From Leisingera sp. S132 (GTDB lineage: Bacteria > Pseudomonadota > Alphaproteobacteria > Rhodobacterales > Rhodobacteraceae), in contig NZ_CP083553.1 in NCBI RefSeq assembly GCF_025144465.1, positions 268,501 to 332,500 of the forward strand: a stretch of DNA of 64,000 nt. Reading direction: 5' to 3'. Below the pieces are notes generated by a model, which had not been told where the DNA came from, did no database searches, and saw only the letters and a list, made by a program, of their open reading frames with translations. A program made the translations under genes and the position numbers. This document shows, one piece after another, positions 36,232 through 44,857 of the stretch (position 1 is its first letter; every line of letters begins with the position of its first letter).

Positions 36232-36909
36232 CTATCCTTTTGCAGGGATGATCGGCGGTTCCGCCAGATGGCCGGATTTGACCCACAGGCGCGCGCCCTC
36301 GGACCCGGCCTTGGCATTCAGCGCCATTCCCGGCGGCAAACGCAGCCAGCTGTTTATCCCGAACAGTTCGCCGCCTTCGGTGAAGCTGCCTTCGATCACC
36401 AGTGCTTCAAAACCCTTGTGCCCGGTCACGTTGACTTCTGCCTCTGGGCTCCACAGCTCGATCCGGACCCGTTCACGGGAATCCTCGAAAAGCGGGATTT
36501 CGGACAGGCCCTCCGCGACAGGGCGCGGTTCCTCAGCTGTTGTGTCGATCGTCAGCTGGGTGCGGTCTTCGGGGTCGAACTGCCAAAGCTTGACAAGGAT
36601 GGTTGCGCCGTCCGCCGCGCTAGGTGTGTGCGACGTGGTCGGCGGATTGCGCACGTAGGTGCCAACGGGAAAATCCCCGTGTTCGTCCTGAAAGACGCCG
36701 TCGAGCACCAGAAACTCCTCGCCCCCGGTATGGGTATGGGCCGAAAAGGCGCTGCCCGGCGCATAGCGGACAATTGTTGTTGCCCGTGCAACCTCATCGC
36801 CGATCCGATCCAGCATCCGGCGGTCGACGCCTTTCATCGGTGAGGCAATCCAGGGTTCATTTTCCGAATGGACAACCGCACGTTCATCAAAGTTTGCATT
36901 GATTTCCAT
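36232..36909 (-). CDS. Cupin-domain protein, ChrR-like
   Basis: Two-cupin protein of 225 residues. The first barrel carries a classical metal-binding pattern [34 protein letters not shown]. The second includes [20 protein letters not shown] and LRLPPG. It resembles the ChrR cupin of anti-sigma factors that respond to singlet oxygen but lacks their N-terminal zinc anti-sigma domain. Such stand-alone cupins may act as metal-dependent dioxygenases or acetylacetone-type cleavage enzymes. It lies in the DJ-1 operon, 14 bp after the MBL gene. Confidence 0.82.
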   Translation of the reverse strand: MEINANFDERAVVHSENEPWIASPMKGVDRRMLDRIGDEVARATTIVRYAPGSAFSAHTHTGGEEFLVLDGVFQDEHGDFPVGTYVRNPPTTSHTPSAADGATILVKLWQFDPEDRTQLTIDTTAEEPRPVAEGLSEIPLFEDSRERVRIELWSPEAEVNVTGHKGFEALVIEGSFTEGGELFGINSWLRLPPGMALNAKAGSEGARLWVKSGHLAEPPIIPAKG

Positions 36910-36923
36910 GTCTTGTTCCTTTC

Positions 36924-37904
36924 TCAGAGATTGATCTTCATGCCGACGGCAATTGGCACGACACGCTCGCCGTATTGGCGTTCCAGCGCGTTAGTCGCGC
37001 GCCATCCGGTACAGTGGCCTGGCATGATCAGGTCGATGTCGAATTGCGCAAAGTCGGCGACGGTCTGGCCGATGATCTTTTCGTTGCCGCCGGCAAGGTG
37101 GAAGCCGCCGGTCAGGCCGTGGATTGGCACGCCGGGGAAGTCTCTTCGGGCGGCATGAAGGACATTGACGATGCCCGCATGCGAACAGGCCGAAAACACA
37201 ACCAGCCCCTTGCCTGCGATGTTTACCGCGACATAGCGCTCGTCCATGAGCAGCGGGTCGTCTTCCCACCCCGTGCCGTCCTCGGTGCGGCGGACATGGC
37301 CCGGAAACCCGGCCTCGTAATCCGTGATGCGGGGAATTTCTCCCGAGACATAGAACATTTCGTCCAGCACGCTGAGCGGCTGATCGGTGACAACGGGTGT
37401 TGCCCCCTGCGCAGCCAGTTCTTCGGGCGTGGCGATTTCGCGGATTTCGATCAGCTCTCCAGACGAGAGCGGAAAAGCGCGTTTGCGGAACATGCCGGGA
37501 TGCAGATAAACCGGCAGATCACCGGTCTGGCCATCCTTGCGGATCAGGTCGATGGCCGCAGGAATGCCGCCCGCATGGTCCCAGTGCCCATGCGACAGCG
37601 CGATGGCCTCGATGGAGGCAAAGGACTTGCCCAGGCGCGATGCATTGAACCCGACGGCAAAATCAACGGGGCCGGCGTCAAAGAGCAATGTATGCTCCGT
37701 ATCGCCGCGTTTGGCCGTGATGATCAGCGCCAGACCGTGATTGGCACAGCATTGACCGGCGCCCGAAATCTTCTCCATCCCGGCATTGTGCAGATTGACC
37801 CATTCATGGGTGAACCCCTCGGGCACACTGGACAGGCTGTCGGTCTGGTTATCGATCAGCACCAGGATCTCGACACTATCGATGGGTTGAAGCTTGATGG
37901 GCAT
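36924..37904 (-). CDS. MBL-fold metallohydrolase
   Basis: Metallo-beta-lactamase-fold hydrolase of 326 residues. The metal motif [10 protein letters not shown] is near residues 103-112, with later ligands in [12 protein letters not shown] and GGFHLAGG and a final histidine in MPGHCTGW. The sequence [16 protein letters not shown] belongs to the subgroup related to 7,8-dihydropterin-6-methyl-4-(ribofuranosyl)-aminobenzene 5'-phosphate synthase-like proteins. In this operon it may hydrolyse a thioester or lactone adduct produced during carbonyl detoxification, but this is inference. Confidence 0.85.
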   Translation of the reverse strand: MPIKLQPIDSVEILVLIDNQTDSLSSVPEGFTHEWVNLHNAGMEKISGAGQCCANHGLALIITAKRGDTEHTLLFDAGPVDFAVGFNASRLGKSFASIEAIALSHGHWDHAGGIPAAIDLIRKDGQTGDLPVYLHPGMFRKRAFPLSSGELIEIREIATPEELAAQGATPVVTDQPLSVLDEMFYVSGEIPRITDYEAGFPGHVRRTEDGTGWEDDPLLMDERYVAVNIAGKGLVVFSACSHAGIVNVLHAARRDFPGVPIHGLTGGFHLAGGNEKIIGQTVADFAQFDIDLIMPGHCTGWRATNALERQYGERVVPIAVGMKINL

Positions 37905-37961
37905 GGGTCTTCTCCGTTTCGAGGTGCCGGGGCGGACAAGTGTCCGCCCCGGCAGCCGGCG

Positions 37962-38663
37962 TCAGGCAGACAGGCGCTGCTTGAGCGCTTCCGCGAGCGG
38001 GGGTGCAGACGCCGGGCTCTGGCCGGTCATCAGGGCGCCATCCTCGACCACATTGGCTTCCCAATTGGCTTTGCTGATGTAGTTGGCGCCACGGCGCTTC
38101 AGTTCGTCTTCCAGCGAGAACAGCAGGTGATGAAGAAGCTCGATCTCGCTGTCCTCGTCGTTCTTGAAGCCGGTCAGGCTGACGCCATCAACCAGGTAGG
38201 AGCCGTCGGATTTCTTGATGTCCCGCAGGATGGCCGGCGCGTGGCAGACCATGGCAACAGGCCGGTCGGTTTCGTAGAAGTCGCGGATCATCTTGATGGT
38301 GTAGCTGTCCGAAGCCAGATCCCAGATCAGGCCGTAGCCGCCCGGCACGAAGAGCGCATCAAAGGTTGAATAGTCAATCTCGCGCAGCTTGCGGGTGTTC
38401 TGAACCGCGAACATCGCAACCGGATCGCTGAAGAAACGGTCGGTGTTTTCGGTGGTGAACGGGGCCTTCATGGACAAGAGGTCAATGGGTGCATTGCCGC
38501 CTTCAGGCGAAGCAAAGACAACCTCATAGCCTGCTTCCGTCAGGATATAATACGGGGTTGCAACCTCTTCGAACCAGGTGCCGGTCTGCTTGCCCGAGAT
38601 CCCCATTTCGTCAACGGAGGACATGACGAGCAGGACGCGCTTTTGTTTGTTTCCGGTAGCCAT
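37962..38663 (-). CDS. DJ-1/PfpI family protein, cytoplasmic
   Basis: 233-residue paralogue of the Tat-exported protein at 32935, with no signal peptide. The sequences align without gaps from GNKQKRVLLVMSSVD onwards. The nucleophile Cys is in MVCHAPAILRD and the wall motif is FVPGGYGLIWDLASDS. It is the first gene of the minus-strand stress operon. An operator lies 22 bp upstream of ATG 38663, and the gene is divergent from the TetR regulator. Hsp31-like glyoxalase or deglycase activity is likely by family. Confidence 0.9.
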   Translation of the reverse strand: MATGNKQKRVLLVMSSVDEMGISGKQTGTWFEEVATPYYILTEAGYEVVFASPEGGNAPIDLLSMKAPFTTENTDRFFSDPVAMFAVQNTRKLREIDYSTFDALFVPGGYGLIWDLASDSYTIKMIRDFYETDRPVAMVCHAPAILRDIKKSDGSYLVDGVSLTGFKNDEDSEIELLHHLLFSLEDELKRRGANYISKANWEANVVEDGALMTGQSPASAPPLAEALKQRLSA

Positions 38664-38685
38664 TGGGAGAGTTCCTTTTTTCTGT

Positions 38686-38757
38686 CTATCTATCAGTAGG
38701 TAGTCAAAAGCTAGGAATTGATTTCCCGCCTGTCAACTGATATCTATCGATTGATAG
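38686..38757. promoter_or_regulatory. Two TetR-type operators between DJ-1 operon and tetR
   Basis: CTATCTATCAGTAG (38686-38699) faces the DJ-1 operon, and the perfect CTATCGATTGATAG (38744-38757) lies 13 bp before the tetR start. The arrangement fits autoregulation and control of the operon by the same repressor. Confidence 0.75.
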
Positions 38758-38770
38758 ACTGGAGGCCGTC

Positions 38771-39316
38771 ATGCCACTGACAATGAAAGAAAAAATTCTT
38801 ATCGCTGCTGAAAAAAGGGTGCGAAGCGCTGGCTTCTCGGAGATGAGTTTCCGCGATCTGGCCAACGATGTGGGAATCAAAAGCGCCAGCGTTCACTACC
38901 ACTTCCCCGCCAAGCATGATCTTGGAGAGGCGCTCGTCGCCCGCTATGCTGAACGGTTCAAGGAAGATTTGGACAAGATTGATCCGGACAATCTGCAAAC
39001 TGCCATAGACAGCTTTGTCGGGCTCTATTCAAATGCACTTGTGCTGAATGAATCGATTTGCCTCTGCGCTATCATGGGGGCGGAAGCCATCGGTCTACCA
39101 GAAAATGTCAATCAGCGAACCAAGGCCTTCTTCGAGATGAACAGGGCCTGGCTCACCGCCCTGTTCTCCAAGCACAAGGTCAGGGATGCGGAAGATGTTG
39201 CAAGCCTCATTGTTGCCGCCCTCGAAGGGGGCATGATCGTCGCATCGTCGTCAAACGACCGTTCCGTGTTCGAACAAGTCGCCAAAACGGCCATTCGTAG
39301 CATTGCCATAGAATGA
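38771..39316 (+). CDS. TetR family regulator, putative electrophile/redox sensor
   Basis: 181-residue repressor. The N-terminal helix-turn-helix reads GFSEMSFRDLANDVGIKSASVHYHFPAKHDL. The ligand domain contains two close cysteines in ESICLCAIMGAEA, comparable in position to cysteines in NemR/AcuR-type regulators that react with electrophiles. GGAGG ends 6 bp before ATG 38771. Five copies of its probable operator lie near the genes for globin, both DJ-1 proteins and tetR itself. I infer that modification of the cysteines releases the regulon. Confidence 0.85.
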   Translation: MPLTMKEKILIAAEKRVRSAGFSEMSFRDLANDVGIKSASVHYHFPAKHDLGEALVARYAERFKEDLDKIDPDNLQTAIDSFVGLYSNALVLNESICLCAIMGAEAIGLPENVNQRTKAFFEMNRAWLTALFSKHKVRDAEDVASLIVAALEGGMIVASSSNDRSVFEQVAKTAIRSIAIE

Positions 39317-40054
39317 GGCTCAGAGCTTGGAGCGGCCAGCCCGCGTAAAGCGTTATTCACATACTTAGGTATCCTGAAAATTGAGTTCGAGTGTGCGCAC
39401 CCGGCTCTTTGGTCAGCGTTTGGCTCAGGCCGTTTGTATCGCCCTAGCTCTGCCAGATTGTGTTCTGGAGTCGAGCAAAACGGGCAGTGCTTGAGTTTCA
39501 ACCACTCAGAGTTTACCCCACCGCAACTGGTCGCAGAGGCAGCGCAGTATAGCTTAGGGGGCTGTCAAAACGCGCTTTCCTGAATAGGAGCTTCCGTGAC
39601 TCCGCGGTTTCGTTGCGAATTCACCGCTGCAGATGCAAAGGCACTCTGCGTGAATGGGCGCTGAAGTAACAAAAGACAGATGACCCCGCGACCAGTGATT
39701 TCGGGCGACAGATATTGCTGCAATATGCTTGAACGGCTGGTTTTCACGCCGCGCGACGGAGCGGGAAATGATGCAGTCGCGGCGATTTTGTTGCTGCGAG
39801 CGAGCGAAGCGAAAAATCTGCTTGTCGGCTGTGGGCTCACTGCCGACTTGCGGCGATGCGGCGACAGGTTTGCAGCGAAACTTCACCAGGACGCTTCTGC
39901 CAGACGACGCCAGTCAGCCCGAACCGGACCTCCGGCCTGTCGCTTAGCCGCGACGGGTTCGCATGCAGGTCGGGCGGAAACCGGGCCTTCGCAGCGTGCC
40001 AGCAGAACGCGCCAAATCAGTTGTTCGATCATTTCTACTGACCAGGCATGTTTT
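39317..40054. other. Intergenic stretch with dispersed repeat
   Basis: About 740 bp with no supported gene, between tetR and the DUF4411 gene. The section 39791-39920 is one arm of an inverted pair of dispersed repeats. The remainder resembles degraded coding sequence. Confidence 0.5.
39791..39920 (+). repeat. Dispersed 130-bp repeat, arm 1
   Basis: This segment aligns, inverted, with 42183-42312 over about 130 bp. Shared words include GCTGCGAGC, GCAGCGAAA-type text, CCGACTTGCG, CGATGCGGC, TTGCAGCGAAAC and TCACCAG. The two arms bracket the toxin-antitoxin-like pair. Confidence 0.7.
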
Positions 40055-40546
40055 TCAGCGCAAGTTGAAGTCCAAAGTGCGGTACATCGTGAAGTCATCA
40101 CACCAAGACACGGCGCAGTCGTCACATGCATCTGGTAGTCGTGTCGCGCCAAGACGCTTTGTTCGTTTCGTGACTTCTTTTGTCACAACTGTCCTGTTGC
40201 TGCTCACAAGGCCATAAGCAACAAGGAACGCGTCTCGACCTACCTTGATCAGTTCACTATCTGTGAACTTAGCGTCATTGCTTTGATACCCGTAACGTAG
40301 CGCTCGCTGAACCAACGCGGGGTCTGCGTCCTCATCTAAAAGTAGCGCTTCTTTTGCCTCTTCGCTCTTGATCCAGTCAGCCAAGTCATCGGTCCCACCA
40401 GACACTTCGTCATAAATCTCGCGCGGCATCTTGATCCTATTGGCTTCACCTTGAGCAATGAGCCATTCCCAAAACTGCGGGATGTGTTCTAAAGGGTAGT
40501 AGGTGTTCTTGGCCGTTATCAACACGTTGGCATCAATTAAATACAT
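40055..40546 (-). CDS. DUF4411 family PIN-like protein (putative toxin)
   Basis: 163-residue protein starting MYLIDANVLITAKNTYYPL, with the first acidic residue of a PIN-type nuclease fold. Further acidic residues occur in EIYDEVSGG, SNDAKFTDSELI and the C-terminal DACDDCAVSWCDDF. The segment NRTVVTKEVT matches the conserved part of DUF4411. ATG at 40546 overlaps the stop of the XRE-ImmA gene (TGATG), so the two are translationally coupled. PIN-like plus XRE-ImmA pairs behave as toxin-antitoxin or phage-defence modules in other bacteria; here that is inferred. Confidence 0.85.
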   Translation of the reverse strand: MYLIDANVLITAKNTYYPLEHIPQFWEWLIAQGEANRIKMPREIYDEVSGGTDDLADWIKSEEAKEALLLDEDADPALVQRALRYGYQSNDAKFTDSELIKVGRDAFLVAYGLVSSNRTVVTKEVTKRTKRLGATRLPDACDDCAVSWCDDFTMYRTLDFNLR

Positions 40547-41829
40547 CAATGCGCTCCGCTCGCATTGGAGAACAGATCACCCTTTTTTCGTTTCGCCTCA
40601 TACCTTCTCAACAGAGGTTCTACCGCAGATGGTTTCGCCCCCAAAAGGTTTGCAGCCTTCGTGTAGGTAAGCGCATTGCCGCGAACGGAACGATAGACGA
40701 CCTCCAATAATGCGTTGCCCAGATTGTGAGACTTCACAATGTGCGGGTTTGGCCCGTCGCTATCTTTCATCTTTTCTTTTTGGCTTTTGAGTGCAGCCTG
40801 CCAACGTGCCGCGTAAACCCCACGGAGACGACCATAGGCATCGCCAGTTAGGTCACCTGTCCTATAGAGTTGATAGGCGACCATCGGACCACTGACAGAC
40901 CACTTATAAGCAATACTATCAACCACGGGCTCCGCACTCTTGCTATCGTCAGGGTGAAACTCGGGCATACCTTTGCGGAAGTGTGCCGATGGCAAAAGAA
41001 ACTCTCCAGCCACGTCATTGCAGAACCGTTCAATCTTGGCGGTTTGGTTTATCGGTGTGTCAGCAGAGGCCTGACCGCTTACTCCTGTGGTTCCAAGCCA
41101 AATATGGGCAAGTTCGTGCATCAGCGTAAAGGAACGGGAGGGCTTAGCCTCTTTTGCGTTAATCACAATGAACGGGGCGACATCATCAGCAATTGCAAAG
41201 CCGCGGAACACACTGGACGGAATTGTGGAGTGGTGCGAACCAAGATCAGACAACAGCAATACAAAAACGCCGATGTCTTCCACTTGCTTACGCAGACGTT
41301 TAAACAGCTTGTCCGGGTCACCGCGGCGTAAGCTAACATCCGTGTAGTCAAACCCAAGCTCGTTGGAAATGGATTTCACCGTGGTCTCAACACTCGTTTT
41401 GAGATTCACGGAACCTACAAATTTGTGCTCCCAAAAATCCTCGTCATCTATGAGGATGTCCTTTACGGCTTCTTGCCGAGCCTTCACATCACGCAACAGT
41501 GCATCCAACATAGCATTTTCGCGCTTGGTGCGGCTGTCCGGGCTTTGACGAAAGTCCTGTCCTCTGCGTCCGGTGCGCGGCGGCTGTTCCATGTAAAAAG
41601 CCAGCAAGGGCCTTTTGTACAGCTTGGCAAAGCTATTCAGTTGCGTGCGGGACGGTTCTCTGTCGCCATTCTCCAGCGCTTCCAGCTTCTCGTCAGCCGT
41701 CGCACGAACTCCATCAGCGAAAAGCTTGCGCGCAGCATCTTCCAATGTGAAACCAGCAGTCTCACGTGCCCATATCAGGACATCTGGATTGACTTTAATG
41801 GTCATAAATGTGCTTCGCCGTATGGACAT
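40546..41829 (-). CDS. XRE/ImmA-type regulator-metallopeptidase (putative antitoxin)
   Basis: 427-residue two-domain protein. The N-terminal XRE-like helix-turn-helix is around WARETAGFTLEDAARKLF, with LEALENGDREPSRTQLNSFAKLYKRPL. The ImmA/IrrE (DUF955) zinc peptidase motif is TLMHELAHIWLG (about 245-256), with a third ligand in CNDVAGEFLLP. The start may be ATG 41829 or ATG 41805; neither has a strong ribosome site. It precedes the DUF4411 gene in one operon. Members of the family regulate a partner toxin or degrade repressors. Lower GC than the neighbouring genes suggests separate transfer. Confidence 0.87.
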   Translation of the reverse strand: MSIRRSTFMTIKVNPDVLIWARETAGFTLEDAARKLFADGVRATADEKLEALENGDREPSRTQLNSFAKLYKRPLLAFYMEQPPRTGRRGQDFRQSPDSRTKRENAMLDALLRDVKARQEAVKDILIDDEDFWEHKFVGSVNLKTSVETTVKSISNELGFDYTDVSLRRGDPDKLFKRLRKQVEDIGVFVLLLSDLGSHHSTIPSSVFRGFAIADDVAPFIVINAKEAKPSRSFTLMHELAHIWLGTTGVSGQASADTPINQTAKIERFCNDVAGEFLLPSAHFRKGMPEFHPDDSKSAEPVVDSIAYKWSVSGPMVAYQLYRTGDLTGDAYGRLRGVYAARWQAALKSQKEKMKDSDGPNPHIVKSHNLGNALLEVVYRSVRGNALTYTKAANLLGAKPSAVEPLLRRYEAKRKKGDLFSNASGAH

Positions 41830-42491
41830 TTGTTCTTTGGTTACCTGAGATGTAGGACACTTTGCTGGCGACGCCTAGTGCTTAGATATCACGGTGAGGA
41901 CTGCTTAGCATTGTTGGGCACATTTTCGGGCCGACTCGGTGAAACCGCACTGCGAGGTGTAGTGGAGACACGAATGTCTGCAGTGGGCCGGAGGTGTCCT
42001 GCATGAAGGCCATAGCAACTGACTTTGCAAAGGTCGCTATTGCGCTCCCCTGCCCCCGGTGCAACCCCGCAGCATCCCGTGAGGCAGCTTGGCCCTGCCA
42101 AGGGTCCGCTTCCGGGAAAATGACCATGGAATTTCGCACCAGCAGCATCTTCGGTTCGGCACCACTTATCCACGGCCGCTTTGGGCTGGCTTGTGCCATC
42201 TGTCGGGAGGGTTCTGGTGAGGTTTCGCTGCAAGCCTGCTGCCGCATCGTCGCAAGTCGGCTCTGAGCCCAACCCGTACCTTGGATTTTTTCGCTGCGCG
42301 TGCTCGCAGCACAGATTCCGCTGCAAAGGCGTAGATTTTCGTACCGCATAGCAGAAGAAAACGCGGCCATTCATACAACGAGCAGCAATTTTGCTACCAT
42401 GAATTCACAGGGGATGGGACATAGCCCCATTCGCTTTGTCTCGGGTGGTGACTGCAGGCGGTTCTCAACCTATTTCAGAAGAAGTTGCCGC
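41830..42491. other. Intergenic stretch with inverted repeat copy
   Basis: About 660 bp between the ImmA gene and the TetR gene. The section 42183-42312 is the second arm of the dispersed repeat. The other sequence reads like decayed coding DNA. No supported gene. Confidence 0.5.
42183..42312 (-). repeat. Dispersed 130-bp repeat, arm 2
   Basis: Inverted copy of 39791-39920. Identity is roughly 70-75 percent by eye, so the pair is old. There is no coding potential in either copy. Confidence 0.7.
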
Positions 42492-43133
42492 TCATGATCG
42501 CCCGCTGTTGCCAGATAATTCCTGCCGCACTTCGCTTGAGGTTGTCAGTTCCAGCAGCGTGGTGCGGTCTGTCAGCACCTCGGCGTAATAGGGGATGTTT
42601 TCCAGGCGTTCTTCGAAGGTTTCGGTGATTTGCATAGCGTTATAGCCGGTCTGCGAGAAATAGGTGACCCGCGCGCGGATCAATGCGGCCCGGCCGGTGA
42701 AGCCAAGCGCGTGGAAAACCGATTGCAGCTGCTCAATCCGGAAGGCTTCGATTTCGCGCAGAACCTCGGCAGTGCGGGGCGAACTGTGAGCCCATTCCCG
42801 GATGGCATTGTCATAGAGCGGATCGAACTCCTCCTCGAAAACCAGCACCCGCACATAGGCCAGATACTGCTGCCAGCCGTCCGCTCCGGCTGATTCTATG
42901 GCCTCCGTGAACGGGGCGGTATTGCGCACTGCCCAATCCTGGCGCACGTCTTCCAGCAGCTCCTCAAGATTGGAAAACTGCCAGTAAAACGCGCCGGTGG
43001 TTGCATTCAGCTCTTCTGCCAGACGGCGCAGGCTGATGCCGGTAATCCCGTTTTCCACCAGCGCCTTACGCGCTGCCGCGATCCAGTTTGAGCGGTCGAG
43101 ATTGCGGGTTTTCTTTGCGCTGCTGCCTGCCAT
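42492..43133 (-). CDS. TetR family regulator of the TRAP cluster
   Basis: 213-residue repressor from ATG 43133 (a longer frame from TTG 43262 would run through its own operators). The helix-turn-helix is ALVENGITGISLRRLAEELNATTGAFYWQFSNLEELLED. The C-terminal domain is of the TetR_C type without recognisable family motifs. It is divergent from the TRAP genes, and two palindromic operators lie in the spacer. The ligand is probably the imported substrate or a catabolite. Confidence 0.87.
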   Translation of the reverse strand: MAGSSAKKTRNLDRSNWIAAARKALVENGITGISLRRLAEELNATTGAFYWQFSNLEELLEDVRQDWAVRNTAPFTEAIESAGADGWQQYLAYVRVLVFEEEFDPLYDNAIREWAHSSPRTAEVLREIEAFRIEQLQSVFHALGFTGRAALIRARVTYFSQTGYNAMQITETFEERLENIPYYAEVLTDRTTLLELTTSSEVRQELSGNSGRS

Positions 43134-43199
43134 GTCCGCTCCTGCCGGGGCCCGGAGCCGCTGCCCGGACAAAAAAAATCCATTGACTTCAGTATGGGA

Positions 43200-43238
43200 C
43201 ATAACGCACGTTATGCAAGTCACATAACAGGCGTTATG
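43200..43238. promoter_or_regulatory. Operator pair CATAAC/GTTATG
   Basis: CATAACGCACGTTATG (43200-43215) and CATAACAGGCGTTATG (43223-43238) are palindromes with the same half-site (CATAAC), with centres 23 bp apart. They lie in the tetR/dctP spacer and could repress both directions. Confidence 0.8.
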
Positions 43239-43276
43239 CTTGCCGTGACGGGACATATCCAAGGAGGAGAATGGAG

Positions 43277-44263
43277 ATGTTGAAGAAGGTGTTTTCGGCA
43301 GTTGCCGCAGGGGCCATTCTGGCGGCGACCGGCGCGGCAGCGGAAATTGAGCTGAAGTTTGCGACCGACTCGGGCGACCGCAACTCGCCGTCGGGCATGG
43401 CGCTTGCCGAATGGGCCAAGGCGGTCGAGGAGGGATCGGACGGCGAAATCGGCGTCAAGGTATTCTACCAGAATGAGCTGGGCGGCCAGCTTGAGGTGTT
43501 CGACCTGTTTGTGGCCGGCGATGTGGATGCGATGATTTCCTGGCCGTCCACCTCTTACGACAAGCGGATCGGCATCCTGAACACACCCTATATGGTCACC
43601 TCCTGGGAGGAGGCGCTGGAGGCCTACAAGCCTGGCGGCTGGGCCAATGGCGTTCTGAACACCGTGTTCAACGACATCGGCCTGAAGTATTTCGGCGCTT
43701 GGCCGGAGGGGTTTAGCGGGGTTGCGACGCGCGGCTCCTATGCGACTGATCTTGCAGGCGCACAGGGAGTGAAGGTGCGCACCCCGCCGCTGTTCCCCTT
43801 TCCGCAAATCCTTGAATCCATGGGCTATCAGACAGCGGCAATCGATTGGGGCGAAGTCTACACTTCGATCCAGACCGGCGTGGTCGACGGCGATGCAGGC
43901 AATGTGATCTACTGGGACTACGAATACTTCCGCGATGTGCTGGATTACTATGTGCGCACCAAGCACACATTCGTCACCGGCAATCTTCTGGTTAATCTGG
44001 AGACCTATGAGGGCCTTTCGGATGAGCACAAGAAGCTGATCGAGGAAGCCGCCATCGCCACGATGGAAGCCCGGTTCACCGCCGCCAAGGAAGATGACGA
44101 CCGCTATGTGCAGCTGGCCGTCGAATCCGGCATGGAGTACTTCGAGCTGACCGATGAGCAGCTCGCCCCGATCGCCGCCAAGGTGCGCGAAGAGGTTTGG
44201 CCGCAGATGGAGCCTGATGTCGGCAAGGACATCATGGATCTGATCCGGGCCGAAGTGAACTGA
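43277..44263 (+). CDS. dctP: TRAP transporter substrate-binding protein
   Basis: Periplasmic binding protein of 328 residues from ATG 43277, chosen because AAGGAGG lies 9 bp upstream. The signal peptide is MLKKVFSAVAAGAILAATGAAA with cleavage expected after the final Ala. The DctP fold is shown by LKFATDSGDRNSPSGMALAEW, KVFYQNELGGQLEVFDLFVAG and WGEVYTSIQTGVVDGDAGN. The ligand is unknown; from the neighbours it is likely an amino acid, amide or related carboxylate. First gene of a six-gene operon. Confidence 0.92.
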   Translation: MLKKVFSAVAAGAILAATGAAAEIELKFATDSGDRNSPSGMALAEWAKAVEEGSDGEIGVKVFYQNELGGQLEVFDLFVAGDVDAMISWPSTSYDKRIGILNTPYMVTSWEEALEAYKPGGWANGVLNTVFNDIGLKYFGAWPEGFSGVATRGSYATDLAGAQGVKVRTPPLFPFPQILESMGYQTAAIDWGEVYTSIQTGVVDGDAGNVIYWDYEYFRDVLDYYVRTKHTFVTGNLLVNLETYEGLSDEHKKLIEEAAIATMEARFTAAKEDDDRYVQLAVESGMEYFELTDEQLAPIAAKVREEVWPQMEPDVGKDIMDLIRAEVN

Positions 44264-44335
44264 CGCCTGTGCCGCCGCGGCGCGTGCAGCCGCGGCGGCC
44301 TGTTCTCAGACAAAAAATAACGGGAGCGGAATGCC

Positions 44336-44854
44336 ATGCTTGCCTTTGCCAAGGCGCTGGACCGCGAGCTGATGCGGCTGCTGAACGCCATCATCATCAT
44401 CGCAAACCTCGCCATAACCCTTTTGATCCTGTTTCTCGTTCTGGCCCGCTTTGTGCTTGGCTGGTCGGTGGTCGGCGTACTGGAGCTGGCGACGATGTCG
44501 GCGATCTGGCTGTACATGTGCGGCGCCGTGGTGGCGGCGCGCAACAAGGAGCACCTGGTGGTGGATTTCCTGTCGCTGTCATTGACCAGCCCCAGGGCGC
44601 GCCACTGGCACAATCTGGCGGTTTCACTGGTCATGGTCGTGCTCAGCTTGTTCTTTGTCAGCTTGGCCGCCGACATGGTGGCCTGGTCGATGAAGCGGCC
44701 GCAGACGACGCCGGCGCTCAGTCTGCCGCTACTCATCCCGCAGTCTGCGGTGGTCCTGGCCTCGATCCTCTGTGCGGTCTACGCGCTGCGGGATCTTGCC
44801 ACCGCCTTCCTTGCCGTGTCCCGCGGCGACAGCCCCGTTGCAAAGAAAGATTGA
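44336..44854 (+). CDS. dctQ: TRAP transporter small permease
   Basis: 172-residue inner-membrane protein with four predicted helices (NAIIIIANLAITLLILFLVLA, LELATMSAIWLYMCGAVVAA, NLAVSLVMVVLSLFFVSLAA and the C-terminal LLIPQSAVVLASILCAVYAL). This is the usual topology of DctQ, which docks with DctM. It starts 72 bp after dctP and ends 3 bp before dctM. Confidence 0.9.
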   Translation: MLAFAKALDRELMRLLNAIIIIANLAITLLILFLVLARFVLGWSVVGVLELATMSAIWLYMCGAVVAARNKEHLVVDFLSLSLTSPRARHWHNLAVSLVMVVLSLFFVSLAADMVAWSMKRPQTTPALSLPLLIPQSAVVLASILCAVYALRDLATAFLAVSRGDSPVAKKD

Positions 44855-44857
44855 GAC

